A DNA stretch of 64,000 nucleotides from Aliarcobacter sp. (GTDB lineage: Bacteria; Campylobacterota; Campylobacteria; Campylobacterales; Arcobacteraceae), in NCBI GenBank assembly GCA_028688995.1, contig JAQTXB010000002.1, positions 236,849 to 300,848 on the forward strand, read 5' to 3'. The notes beneath the pieces were generated by a model. The model made no database searches and was not told the origin of the DNA. It worked only from the letters and a program-made list of their open reading frames with translations. Position 1 is the stretch's first letter, and each line of letters starts with the position of its first letter. Below are positions 1 through 8,719 of the stretch, piece after piece. The translations under genes were made by a program, and so were the position numbers.

Positions 1-683
1 GCAGCATCTACTCTAATCAATCCTTTTTCTAATAACATCGGAGCTAATACACGTCTGTTTTTATTTGCAACTTCAACTGCTTTTATTAATGTATTTTCAT
101 AGTTTATTGCACTATGAAGTGGAATTGAACGTCTTAAACACATTCCACCAAGTGGTAAGGGTAAATCTCCACCACTTAATTCCACCCAAATATCCCACAT
201 TTCACGCTCAACTTCTAACTCATTATTATAAGTTAAAATTGATTCATGAATTAATACACCAGCATCTACAGTTTCATTTAAAACTGCTTCTTCTATTTCT
301 AAAAAATTCATATAAGTAATTCTGGCATTTGGATATGCAATTTTAAATAAAAGTGCATTTGTAGTAAATTCACCACTAAGAGCTACTTTAAAATTTTTCT
401 TTAAAACTGTCCCTTTTTTCTTAATAAGTTTTGGCCCGTATCCTTCACCAAAAGAAACAGCAGTTTTTAATAGGGCATAATCATCTTTAACAAAAGGATA
501 TAAAGCAAAAGAGATTGCACAAATATCATACTCACCTTTTAAAGTTGCTTGATTTAAACTCTCTATATCATCTGCAATATTTTCAAATTTTGCGTCCGTT
601 GGAGTAACCCAACCAAACTTTATCGCATAATACATAAAAATATCATCAGCATCTGGTGAATGGGCAACACTTATAGTTTTCAA
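1..683 (-). CDS. mqnD: 1,4-dihydroxy-6-naphthoate synthase (MqnD), 5' part, cut by window edge
   Basis: The minus-strand reading frame is open from a TTG codon at 683 to the window edge, about 227 residues. The N-terminus reads KTISVAHSPDADDIFMYYA and a later motif is LPLPLGG; both are typical of MqnD, the periplasmic-binding-protein-fold enzyme that makes 1,4-dihydroxy-6-naphthoate in the futalosine route to menaquinone, the usual route in Campylobacterota. TTG is chosen because AAGG lies 7 nt upstream and the next in-frame ATG falls after the conserved SPDADD motif. The C-terminus is missing because the window ends. MqnA is the nearest alternative, but the LPLGG motif favours MqnD. Confidence 0.85.
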   Translation of the reverse strand, partial: MKTISVAHSPDADDIFMYYAIKFGWVTPTDAKFENIADDIESLNQATLKGEYDICAISFALYPFVKDDYALLKTAVSFGEGYGPKLIKKKGTVLKKNFKVALSGEFTTNALLFKIAYPNARITYMNFLEIEEAVLNETVDAGVLIHESILTYNNELEVEREMWDIWVELSGGDLPLPLGGMCLRRSIPLHSAINYENTLIKAVEVANKNRRVLAPMLLEKGLIRVDA

Positions 684-755
684 ATTATATCCTTGATTTT
701 TTCTGGTGGATTGTAACAAGTTATGGTTTATTTTTTGGTTATATAGGATTTTATT

Positions 756-1244
756 TTACAAATTGTATTCAAATTTGAGTTTCTTAATAATATCAAAAAC
801 AGAAGTTGCATAACTTAAACCATCATCACTTACATACTTCCAACCTGTATTATAACTAGCCCAAATTTTTATCCAATTATCTTTATGAACTTTTCTCCAA
901 AAATCTATTTCAACAATTGCATTTGCTGTTGAAAAAGCTACATCATATACTAACTTCTGAGAATAATATCTTCTATTAAACATATTATCTGGGACTTTTT
1001 GTCTTCTAATTACACTTTTTATATTTGATTGAAAAAGTCCATAATCATTGCTTATTGGATTTACAAGATTTTTACCAACCGATGACTCTTTTATTGCTAA
1101 AGCCATCAAAGTATATTTCATATAATTATCATCTGTTAGGGATTTAATTTTTTTTAGAATTACTATATCAGTATTTGTTAATCCTAATGAATTAGAAAAA
1201 GAAAAAGTAAACAATAGGAAAAATAATATAAGAAGTTTTTTCAT
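756..1244 (-). CDS. Small secreted lytic-transglycosylase-like (SLT/lysozyme fold) protein
   Basis: 162 residues beginning with a clear signal peptide (MKK plus a hydrophobic run to about residue 19). Mature-region motifs fit the SLT/lysozyme-like fold: AIKESSVGKN with probable catalytic Glu53, NDYGLFQSN (about 66-74) and WASYNTGW near the C-terminus. A periplasmic peptidoglycan-cleaving role is inferred. The protein is short and lacks other domains, so its substrate and whether it is a housekeeping or a secretion-associated transglycosylase cannot be told. It follows the nuo terminator and precedes mqnD on the same strand. Confidence 0.65.
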   Translation of the reverse strand: MKKLLILFFLLFTFSFSNSLGLTNTDIVILKKIKSLTDDNYMKYTLMALAIKESSVGKNLVNPISNDYGLFQSNIKSVIRRQKVPDNMFNRRYYSQKLVYDVAFSTANAIVEIDFWRKVHKDNWIKIWASYNTGWKYVSDDGLSYATSVFDIIKKLKFEYNL

Positions 1245-1260
1245 GGATTCATTTTACAAT

Positions 1261-1295
1261 AAATTCTAATCATTTTTAATAAATGATTAGAATTT
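1261..1295 (-). terminator. Hairpin terminator after the nuo operon
   Basis: A perfect 15-bp inverted repeat (AAATTCTAATCATTT at 1261-1275 and its complement at 1281-1295) with a 5-nt loop lies just past the nuoN stop. AT-rich arms ending in T runs fit a Rho-independent terminator. It separates the nuo operon from the transglycosylase-like gene. Confidence 0.75.
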
Positions 1296-1303
1296 TTAAA
1301 CTA

Positions 1304-2806
1304 TTAAAACCCTGAATTTGTTACGTAAGTTGAAATTATATTTAAAAGTGGATCAACTAAAAAAATAGAAATTAGTGTTAAGAAAACAGCAAATCCAACA
1401 ACTGATTTCATTGGTGTTGTTGCATTTTGCATAAATTTAGTATTAGCACCTTGTTCTGGATTTCGTAAGAACATATATGAAACTGGTCTTAAATAATAAT
1501 ATGCAGAGATAACTGAGTTTAAAACAATTATAACAGCTAATGCAATATGTCCAGCATTTACAGCACTTGCAACTAAATACATTTTACCCCAAAATAGTGC
1601 AAATGGTGGCAGTCCAGTTAATGCGAATAAAAACATTCCTAAAATTGAAGCTGTAAATGGAGATATTTGAGCAAGTCCTGAGAACTTTTTAAATGTATAC
1701 GGTGACTCATAATCTACAAACTCTTTCCCTCTATTAAGCCATAACATACCAAAAGCACCAAAGTTTGTTATTGTAAATAAAATCCAATATAAAAATAGTG
1801 CATTTGTTGATTGATGTGTACCAATTACAATTGCAGCCATTGCCATACCAGCATTTGAAATAGATGAATAAGCAAGCATTCTTTTAATATCTTTTTGCTG
1901 TAGTGCAATTAAATTTGGAATAGTCATTGTTAAAACAACTGTTACATAAAGCATTGTTTGAACTATAATATCATTTGCATGAATAAAAATCTCAAAGAAT
2001 CTTAAAGCAACTACAAAACCTGCCATTTTTGGAATAACTGATAAAAATCCTGCCATTGCAGAAGTTGATCCTTGATAAACATCTGGAACCCAAATATGAT
2101 ATGGAAATAAAGATAGTTTAAATCCAATAGCTGCAAACATAAATATAAACCCTACTAAAACTAAAACATAATTAGAGTAGTTTTCAAGAGATAAGAATCC
2201 ATCTTCTGTTAAAACTTGTGCCATTTGACCTAATTCTACACTACCTGTTATTGCATAAAATATCATTGCACCAAATACATAAAAAGCAGCAGCAAGTGCA
2301 CCCATTGTAAAATATTTAATTGCAGCTTCAATTGATACCATTCTATTATGCATTGCAATCATTGTATATAAAGCAAGTGATGATGTTTCAAGTCCAACAA
2401 ATATTAAAATCAAAGAATCAGAACTCACCATAAATTGGAATCCTGCAACTGTGAATAAATATAAGGCAAAATATTCAGCGTATCTAAACTCTTGAAGTCT
2501 TAATTTTGATAATCCTAGGAAAACAAAAAGGATTGAACCTCCAATTATTATACATTGAGATAAAACTGCTATTCCATCTAATAACATTAAATCAAACATT
2601 CCTCTTTGTTCACCATGGAAAGCTAAAAGGGTAAATAAGTCAAAAATTAAAAATAGAACTACTAAAATTACATAAAGTGATTTATGTTTATTTTTATTAA
2701 AAATATCAGTTAATAAAATTCCTAAAGCTCCAATAATTGCTATTGAAACTGGCGCCATTGTTCCTAGATTAAGAGTTTCTAGGCTTATTTTAATTGGCTC
2801 AAGCAT
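1304..2806 (-). CDS. nuoN: NADH-quinone oxidoreductase subunit N
   Basis: 500-residue polytopic membrane protein of the proton-antiporter family (NuoL/M/N) and last gene of the complex I operon. It has about 14 hydrophobic segments, the GLETSSLALY glutamate motif in an early helix and the IKRMLAYSSISNAGM loop typical of NuoN. It helps move protons across the inner membrane when complex I reduces menaquinone. Its start overlaps the nuoM stop by one base, so the two are translationally coupled. Length is normal for the family. Confidence 0.95.
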   Translation of the reverse strand: MLEPIKISLETLNLGTMAPVSIAIIGALGILLTDIFNKNKHKSLYVILVVLFLIFDLFTLLAFHGEQRGMFDLMLLDGIAVLSQCIIIGGSILFVFLGLSKLRLQEFRYAEYFALYLFTVAGFQFMVSSDSLILIFVGLETSSLALYTMIAMHNRMVSIEAAIKYFTMGALAAAFYVFGAMIFYAITGSVELGQMAQVLTEDGFLSLENYSNYVLVLVGFIFMFAAIGFKLSLFPYHIWVPDVYQGSTSAMAGFLSVIPKMAGFVVALRFFEIFIHANDIIVQTMLYVTVVLTMTIPNLIALQQKDIKRMLAYSSISNAGMAMAAIVIGTHQSTNALFLYWILFTITNFGAFGMLWLNRGKEFVDYESPYTFKKFSGLAQISPFTASILGMFLFALTGLPPFALFWGKMYLVASAVNAGHIALAVIIVLNSVISAYYYLRPVSYMFLRNPEQGANTKFMQNATTPMKSVVGFAVFLTLISIFLVDPLLNIISTYVTNSGF

Positions 2807-4332
2807 TATTTAACCTCCCCTATAGAGTTTAAAGCTTTTAATTTAACTTTTGTATCATCATTAACTGCTTTGATTTCCATTACTTTTGTAAGTTGAGTAA
2901 CTGTAGTATTTAATGGATCTAATATAATTTTTGGATAAATTCCTAAAGCAATAATTAAAGCTACCAATGAACCAAGAGCCACTAACTCTCTTCCTCTAAT
3001 ATCACTCATAATTTTATTCTCAGGTTTTGTTAATTTTCCAAAAAATGTTCTTTTGTACATAGCTAACATATAAACAGCACTTAAAACAATAGTTAAAGAT
3101 GCAACAAATGTTAAAATTGGAGAGTATTTAAAGAATCCTAATAATGATAAGAATTCACCAATAAATCCTATTGTTAATGGTAATCCAATTGATGCCATTA
3201 ATACAATTGCATAAACAAGTGCAAACATTGGCATATTATGTGCTAAACCACCAAACTCTTTTATCATTTTAGTTTTTCTTCTATCGTATAAAACTCCTAC
3301 ACTCATAAATAGTGCTCCTGAAACTACCCCATGTCCAATCATTAAATAAACAGCTCCTGAAATTCCTTCTACATTTAATGCAAATACCCCAAGAGTAATA
3401 ACACCCATGTGAGAAATAGATGAGTATGCAATCATCTGTTTCATGTCTTCTTGAGCATATGCAATCATTGCTGTATAAATAATCGCAATTAGACCTAATG
3501 TTGCCATAAAACCTGCAAAATAAACGCTCGCATCTGGAAATAATGGAAGTGAAAATCTAATAAATCCATAAGTTTCCATTTTTAGTAAAACTGCTGCTAA
3601 CATAATTGAACCAATAGTTGGTGCTTGTCCATGAGCTAAGGGAAGCCAAGTATGGAAAGGAAACATAGGAACTTTTACAGCAAAGGCCATAAAGAATGCA
3701 ATAAATAACCATAACTGCAAATCAAATGGAAGAATTGTATTATTCCAATCTAATACACTAAAACTCCAATTACCTGTTGCTTGGAAATATATATATCCAA
3801 AATATAAAATTCCAATAAGCATAATTAATGAACCTGTAAATGTATATAAAAAGAATTTAATAGCAGCATAAAATCTTTTTTCTGCTCCCCAAAATCCAAT
3901 AACATAAAACATAGGAATAAGTGTTAATTCCCAGAAAACATAAAATAAAATTAAATCTAAAGATACAAAAACCCCAACCATTGTCATTTCTAAAAATAAC
4001 ATTGTAATGATTAAATTTTTTACATCTTTTTTCTCAGTTAAACCTATTAAGGCAATCATTGTCATAAAAGTAATCATAATTACTAAAAATAGACTTACCC
4101 CATCAATACCAACTAAATAATTAATCCCATAAGAACTTATAAGAGGTAGACTTTGTACAAACTGCATACCAGCAACGTTTGTATCAAAATAGTACCAAAG
4201 TAAAAGTGACAATACAAATTCAACAACCGTTACAACAACCCCAAATTGTCTCATCGAATCTTTATCAATTAAAAATCCAACAACAGCTGCTGCTGCTGGA
4301 AAGAATATCAACATAGATAAAATATTTTCCAT
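2806..4332 (-). CDS. nuoM: NADH-quinone oxidoreductase subunit M
   Basis: 508-residue antiporter-like membrane subunit of complex I. Recognised by FYVFWELTLIPMFYVIGFWG (transmembrane Glu), PMFPFHTWLPLAHGQAPT and KQMIAYSSISHMG, the hallmark segments of NuoM. It forms one of the three proton channels in the membrane arm. It is 12 nt downstream of nuoL and overlaps nuoN by one base. Nothing is unusual in length or motifs. Confidence 0.96.
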   Translation of the reverse strand: MENILSMLIFFPAAAAVVGFLIDKDSMRQFGVVVTVVEFVLSLLLWYYFDTNVAGMQFVQSLPLISSYGINYLVGIDGVSLFLVIMITFMTMIALIGLTEKKDVKNLIITMLFLEMTMVGVFVSLDLILFYVFWELTLIPMFYVIGFWGAEKRFYAAIKFFLYTFTGSLIMLIGILYFGYIYFQATGNWSFSVLDWNNTILPFDLQLWLFIAFFMAFAVKVPMFPFHTWLPLAHGQAPTIGSIMLAAVLLKMETYGFIRFSLPLFPDASVYFAGFMATLGLIAIIYTAMIAYAQEDMKQMIAYSSISHMGVITLGVFALNVEGISGAVYLMIGHGVVSGALFMSVGVLYDRRKTKMIKEFGGLAHNMPMFALVYAIVLMASIGLPLTIGFIGEFLSLLGFFKYSPILTFVASLTIVLSAVYMLAMYKRTFFGKLTKPENKIMSDIRGRELVALGSLVALIIALGIYPKIILDPLNTTVTQLTKVMEIKAVNDDTKVKLKALNSIGEVK

Positions 4333-4344
4333 TTACATAACCCC

Positions 4345-6204
4345 TTAAAGTACCGATAAAACTAAGGCAAAGATTAATCCTAAAATTAATCCAAGTGCCA
4401 TAAGTCTTAACGATGATGATAAATTACCAGATTGAATTGGTCTTGCTTTTACACCTAATTTATTAACAAAGTGAGCTAAACCATCAATTGACGCATCAAT
4501 TAATTTTATTTCTATTGTTTTCCATGCCCAAACTGAGAATTTATAATATGGTTTTGAAATAGCTACTTCATAAAATTTAGGAATAAAATATTGATTACTT
4601 AATAATTTATAAATTGAAGTCTCTTCCCAAGATTTACTAAATCCACCATTTTTATATTTGAATACTGCAACTAAAATACCAAATATAGCAACAGCACTTG
4701 TTACTAATATTAATATCCAAGAAGTTGAATGATTAATGTGTTCAGCTTCCCAAGTTGGTAAAACTTTTGTTACAAACTCTACAAATGAGTGTTCAAACCA
4801 ACCAGCAATTACAGCTAAAACAGCAAGTGGAATCATTGCAGCAATTACAAAGTTTTTAGCTTCATGAGGATGATGCTCTTCATTTGAATAGTTTTGTTCT
4901 CCAAAGAAGATTTTCATTACAAGTCTAAATGAATAAAATGCTGTTAAACCAGCAGTTATCCATAAAATTGCCCATAAAATAGTCGCGTTTGAATTAAATG
5001 CAACTTCAAGAATTTTATCTTTTGAGAAGAATCCTGCAAGTGGGAAAATTCCAGCAAGGGCTAAAGAAGCAAGGGTCATAATAATTGAAGTTGCCTTCAT
5101 TTTATTATGTAATGCTCCCATTTTTCTAATATCTAATTCTTCATCCATTGCATGCATAACATTTCCAGCACCTAAGAATAAAACTGATTTAAAGAAAGCG
5201 TGAGCAGCTAAATGGAAAAGTGCAACCCAATAAGCTCCAAGACCAGCAGCTACGAACATATATCCTAATTGCGATAATGTTGAATATGCAATGATTCTTT
5301 TCATATCATTATTTACTAAAGCCATCGAAGCTGCAAAAATAGCTACAAAAGCTCCAAGAGCAGCTATTGCATACCCAACTTCAGGAATTAAAGTATAAAG
5401 TTCATTTGATCTTACAACTAAATAAACCCCAGCTGTTACCATTGTTGCTGCGTGAATTAAAGCTGAAACTGGTGTTGGTCCTTCCATTGCATCTGCCAAC
5501 CATGTGTGAAGTGGAAATTGTGCTGATTTTCCCATTGCTCCTAGGAATAATAAAGCACCAATCCAAACTAAAATAGTGTTATCTAAAGTTGAAATTTTTG
5601 CAAATACGATTTCATATTGTAAACTTCCAATATTCCAATAAATAACAAACATTCCAAGAAGTAGTCCTAAATCTCCAATTCTATTCATAATGAAAGCTTC
5701 ATTTGCAGCCCATGTTGCTGATTCTTTGTGGTACCAAAAACCAATTAGTAACCATGAACAAACTCCAACACCTTCCCATCCTATAAATAAAACAGCAAAG
5801 TTATCACTCATTACTAAAACTAACATTGAGAATACGAATGCAGATAAATAAGAGAAATATCTGTTAAATCCTTTGTCATGATCCATATATCCAATTGAGT
5901 GAATATGAACCATTGTTGAAACCACCGTAACCACAGACATCATTACAACACTTACTTCATCAACTACAAAACCGAAAGGAATATTTAATCCACCTATTAC
6001 AATCCAATCAAAAAGATTTACATGTAAAGTTGTTTCTGTTGTATAAACAAAATACAATAAATATAAAGAAGAATACATAGAAACAGCTAACATAAAAGAT
6101 GTAAATAATCCAGTAAATAGTGTTTTTTTCTGCATTGAAAATAGTGCAGCTACTAAAGAACCTACCAGTGGGGCAAAAAGTGCAATATATATATATTTTT
6201 CCAT
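4345..6204 (-). CDS. nuoL: NADH-quinone oxidoreductase subunit L
   Basis: 619-residue distal antiporter-like subunit of complex I. Characteristic segments include FIGWEGVGVCSWLLIGFW, FPLHTWLADAMEGPTPVSAL and KRIIAYSTLSQLGYMFVAAG. The C-terminal part carries the expected long amphipathic/lateral helix region and a last membrane anchor (residues about 590-619). It acts in proton translocation in the membrane arm. It starts 2 nt after nuoK ends, within a tightly packed operon. Confidence 0.96.
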   Translation of the reverse strand: MEKYIYIALFAPLVGSLVAALFSMQKKTLFTGLFTSFMLAVSMYSSLYLLYFVYTTETTLHVNLFDWIVIGGLNIPFGFVVDEVSVVMMSVVTVVSTMVHIHSIGYMDHDKGFNRYFSYLSAFVFSMLVLVMSDNFAVLFIGWEGVGVCSWLLIGFWYHKESATWAANEAFIMNRIGDLGLLLGMFVIYWNIGSLQYEIVFAKISTLDNTILVWIGALLFLGAMGKSAQFPLHTWLADAMEGPTPVSALIHAATMVTAGVYLVVRSNELYTLIPEVGYAIAALGAFVAIFAASMALVNNDMKRIIAYSTLSQLGYMFVAAGLGAYWVALFHLAAHAFFKSVLFLGAGNVMHAMDEELDIRKMGALHNKMKATSIIMTLASLALAGIFPLAGFFSKDKILEVAFNSNATILWAILWITAGLTAFYSFRLVMKIFFGEQNYSNEEHHPHEAKNFVIAAMIPLAVLAVIAGWFEHSFVEFVTKVLPTWEAEHINHSTSWILILVTSAVAIFGILVAVFKYKNGGFSKSWEETSIYKLLSNQYFIPKFYEVAISKPYYKFSVWAWKTIEIKLIDASIDGLAHFVNKLGVKARPIQSGNLSSSLRLMALGLILGLIFALVLSVL

Positions 6205-6206
6205 GC

Positions 6207-6506
6207 TTATCCTTTCATCCCTGCAATATCATCTAAATTAATAGAACCTGTTCTTTTGTACCATAGAATTAATAGTCCAAGACCAATAGCAACTTCACTT
6301 GCAGCAACTGCTATAATAAAAAATGCAAACATTTGTCCTGTTAAATCTCCATGAAATTTTGAAATAGCTGCAAATCCTACATTTACAGCATTTAACATGA
6401 TTTCTGTTGAGAAAAACAACATTAAAACATTTTTTCTTCTAATTACACCAATTAAACCTATACAAAATAGAATTGTTGATAGTATTAAATATGCGTTAAG
6501 AGTCAT
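6207..6506 (-). CDS. nuoK: NADH-quinone oxidoreductase subunit K
   Basis: 99 residues with three transmembrane helices, the usual NuoK size. The conserved membrane glutamates are visible in STEIMLNAVN and AASEVAIGLGL. It couples the quinone site to the antiporter-like subunits. Its start overlaps the nuoJ stop by four bases. Confidence 0.95.
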   Translation of the reverse strand: MTLNAYLILSTILFCIGLIGVIRRKNVLMLFFSTEIMLNAVNVGFAAISKFHGDLTGQMFAFFIIAVAASEVAIGLGLLILWYKRTGSINLDDIAGMKG

Positions 6507-7084
6507 TTAAGATCCTTTGAAGATGCTTCATCAAGTCTGATTTTTTCATCTATTTCTTCTTCTTTCATTTCAGAATATGATTCATTCATTTTTTTCCCTG
6601 CCAATACAATTCCACCAACCATTGCAACAAGAAGCATGATGGCTGCTAATTCAAATGCTAATAAATATTTAGTAAATAATACATATCCTACATCAACTGT
6701 ATTTCCATATTCTGGATGAACTGGATAATTTGCTTCCATGTTTTGTCCAATAATTGGAGCTAAAAATACAACTACTAAGATTAATGCTAACATTCCAGAA
6801 AGTAAAAATACTAATCTTGGATTATTGATTTTATCTTTTACTTCTGATAATGAGTCAAAAAACATCATTCCAAATGCATATAAAGCCATGATGGCACCTG
6901 TATAAACCACAATTTGAACAGCACCTAAAAAATCTGCATTTAATAAAAAGAAAAATGCTGAGATAAAAATCATTCCAGCTGCAAGGGAACTTAATGCATA
7001 TAAAGCATTGTTTGTTAAAACTGTAATACTAAACATACTAATAGTTAACACAGAAAATATTATAAAAGCTATAACTTCAAACAT
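6503..7084 (-). CDS. nuoJ: NADH-quinone oxidoreductase subunit J
   Basis: 193-residue membrane subunit with five predicted helices. The VQIVVYTGAIMALYAFGMM segment is the NuoJ signature. The C-terminal tail after residue about 165 is highly charged (KKMNESYSEMKEEEIDEKI). It lies between nuoI and nuoK, in standard order, 11 nt after nuoI. Confidence 0.94.
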   Translation of the reverse strand: MFEVIAFIIFSVLTISMFSITVLTNNALYALSSLAAGMIFISAFFFLLNADFLGAVQIVVYTGAIMALYAFGMMFFDSLSEVKDKINNPRLVFLLSGMLALILVVVFLAPIIGQNMEANYPVHPEYGNTVDVGYVLFTKYLLAFELAAIMLLVAMVGGIVLAGKKMNESYSEMKEEEIDEKIRLDEASSKDLK

Positions 7085-7095
7085 CTAGACTCCTC

Positions 7096-7716
7096 TTAGT
7101 ATGATAATGGTGTTTTTTTAATTTTTTTATCTGCATCAGGTGACACCGAACCATATCCATCAAATTCAAGTTGTGCACCTAAACCATTTGCTGATGTTAA
7201 AATATCTTCTTTAAGTGAGAAATGTGCTCTTTGTTCACTTGAATTTTCATATCTTCCACCATGAACGATTGCTAGTTCTGGACAAACCTCAGCACAATAT
7301 CCACAGAAAATACATCTTCCCATGTTTATTGTATATTGCATTACTTCTTTTCTAGAATTTTCATCAATTCTTGTTTCCATTCTAATACAGTTTGAAATAC
7401 AAATTTTTTCACAAAGTCCACAGCCAATACATCTCTCTTCACCTGACTCTAAAAGTCTTAGAAGTTTATGTACTGCTCTATATCTTGGACCAATTGGTAA
7501 TTTTTCTTTTGGATATTGAACTGTTGCCATTTCACCTTTAAATAATGCTCTATACATTATTCCAAAAGTAATTTTCATACCAACAAAAAGTTCACCTTTT
7601 ACAGATCTTGATAATACTTGTTTGAACATATCCCAAGAAGTTTTAGGATAATTATCCTCTTGAACCGTAACGTATCCATCTGATACATTTCTATTTTTAA
7701 AATCTTTTAGTTCCAT
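7096..7716 (-). CDS. nuoI: NADH-quinone oxidoreductase subunit I (two 4Fe-4S clusters)
   Basis: 206-residue ferredoxin-like subunit carrying clusters N6a and N6b. Two Cys motifs are visible, CIGCGLCEKICISNC and CIFCGYCAEVCPELAI. It passes electrons from NuoG to NuoB near the quinone site. The N-terminal stretch before the clusters is about 95 residues and the tail after them about 60, both polar; the family length is typically 160-210. Confidence 0.95.
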   Translation of the reverse strand: MELKDFKNRNVSDGYVTVQEDNYPKTSWDMFKQVLSRSVKGELFVGMKITFGIMYRALFKGEMATVQYPKEKLPIGPRYRAVHKLLRLLESGEERCIGCGLCEKICISNCIRMETRIDENSRKEVMQYTINMGRCIFCGYCAEVCPELAIVHGGRYENSSEQRAHFSLKEDILTSANGLGAQLEFDGYGSVSPDADKKIKKTPLSY

Positions 7717-7725
7717 TCTAACTCC

Positions 7726-8718
7726 CTAAAACATCATCACAAAACCAGTAACTAAAATATTTAGTACTGCAAGTGGCATTAATATTTTCCAACATAACCA
7801 CATTAATTGATCAGGTCTAATATGAGGCCAAGAAGCTCTTGTCCATAAGAAAACAAAAATCAAAGCCATAACTTTTAATACAATTGCTAATCCACCTGGG
7901 ATAAACCATAAATCATTAAATCCACCTAAGAAGATAAGTGTTATTAAAAATGAAATTGTAAAAAGGTTAGCATACTCTCCAATAAAGAACATTCCCCATC
8001 TCATACCTGAATACTCTGTTGCATAACCAGCAACTAATTCTGCTTCATGTTCAAGTAAGTCAAATGGTGTTCTGTTTGTCTCTGCAAATCCAGCAATTGT
8101 AAATAAAATAAAAGCTAATGGTTGAGACCAAATAATCCAGTCAGTAACTCCACCTGATTGATAGTTATTAATATCAATTAAAGATAAACTTCCAACCATC
8201 ATAAGTGGAGCTAAAAGTGAAAGTCCAGATACAACTTCATAAGATAAAAGTTGGATTGCAGTTCTTGCACCCCCAAGTAATGCCCATTTATTTGCAGAAC
8301 TCATACCACCAAGTAATGGTCCATAAAGTCCAACTGCTCCAACTGACATTACAAATAAAACACCAACATTAATATCTGAAATAATTGGTCTTACTGTATA
8401 TCCAAACATCTCAAATTCTGGGAAAAATGGAACTGCACTCATTGCAATAAATGCAGTTGCAGCTGTGATTAAAGGTGCCACCATAAAAATAGGTCTATTT
8501 GCATTTGCTGGAATAAAGTCCTCTTTACAAAATAGTTTAATTCCATCTGCTGCAATTTGTAATAATCCATAAGGCCCAACATTTGTAGGCCCCAATCTTC
8601 TTTGCATAAATGCTAAAACTTTTCTTTCAATATAAGTTGTAAATCCTGCAAGTGCTGAGAAAACTGCAAGAACAACTACTACTTTGATTACTGTTTCTAA
8701 TATGATACTTGTTTCCAT
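7726..8718 (-). CDS. nuoH: NADH-quinone oxidoreductase subunit H
   Basis: 330-residue membrane subunit that forms much of the quinone-binding chamber. Signature segments: ERKVLAFMQRRLGPTNVGPY, AGFAETNRTPFDLLEHEAEL and YSGMRWGMFFIGEYANL. Eight transmembrane helices are expected from the hydrophobic pattern. It follows nuoG by one base and is 9 nt before nuoI. Confidence 0.96.
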   Translation of the reverse strand: METSIILETVIKVVVVLAVFSALAGFTTYIERKVLAFMQRRLGPTNVGPYGLLQIAADGIKLFCKEDFIPANANRPIFMVAPLITAATAFIAMSAVPFFPEFEMFGYTVRPIISDINVGVLFVMSVGAVGLYGPLLGGMSSANKWALLGGARTAIQLLSYEVVSGLSLLAPLMMVGSLSLIDINNYQSGGVTDWIIWSQPLAFILFTIAGFAETNRTPFDLLEHEAELVAGYATEYSGMRWGMFFIGEYANLFTISFLITLIFLGGFNDLWFIPGGLAIVLKVMALIFVFLWTRASWPHIRPDQLMWLCWKILMPLAVLNILVTGFVMMF

Positions 8719-8719
8719 A

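Noticed and set aside
65..319. Plus-strand open frame of 84 codons
   Set aside because: It is antisense to mqnD, whose protein motifs are unmistakable; the composition is an artefact of the AT-rich opposite strand.
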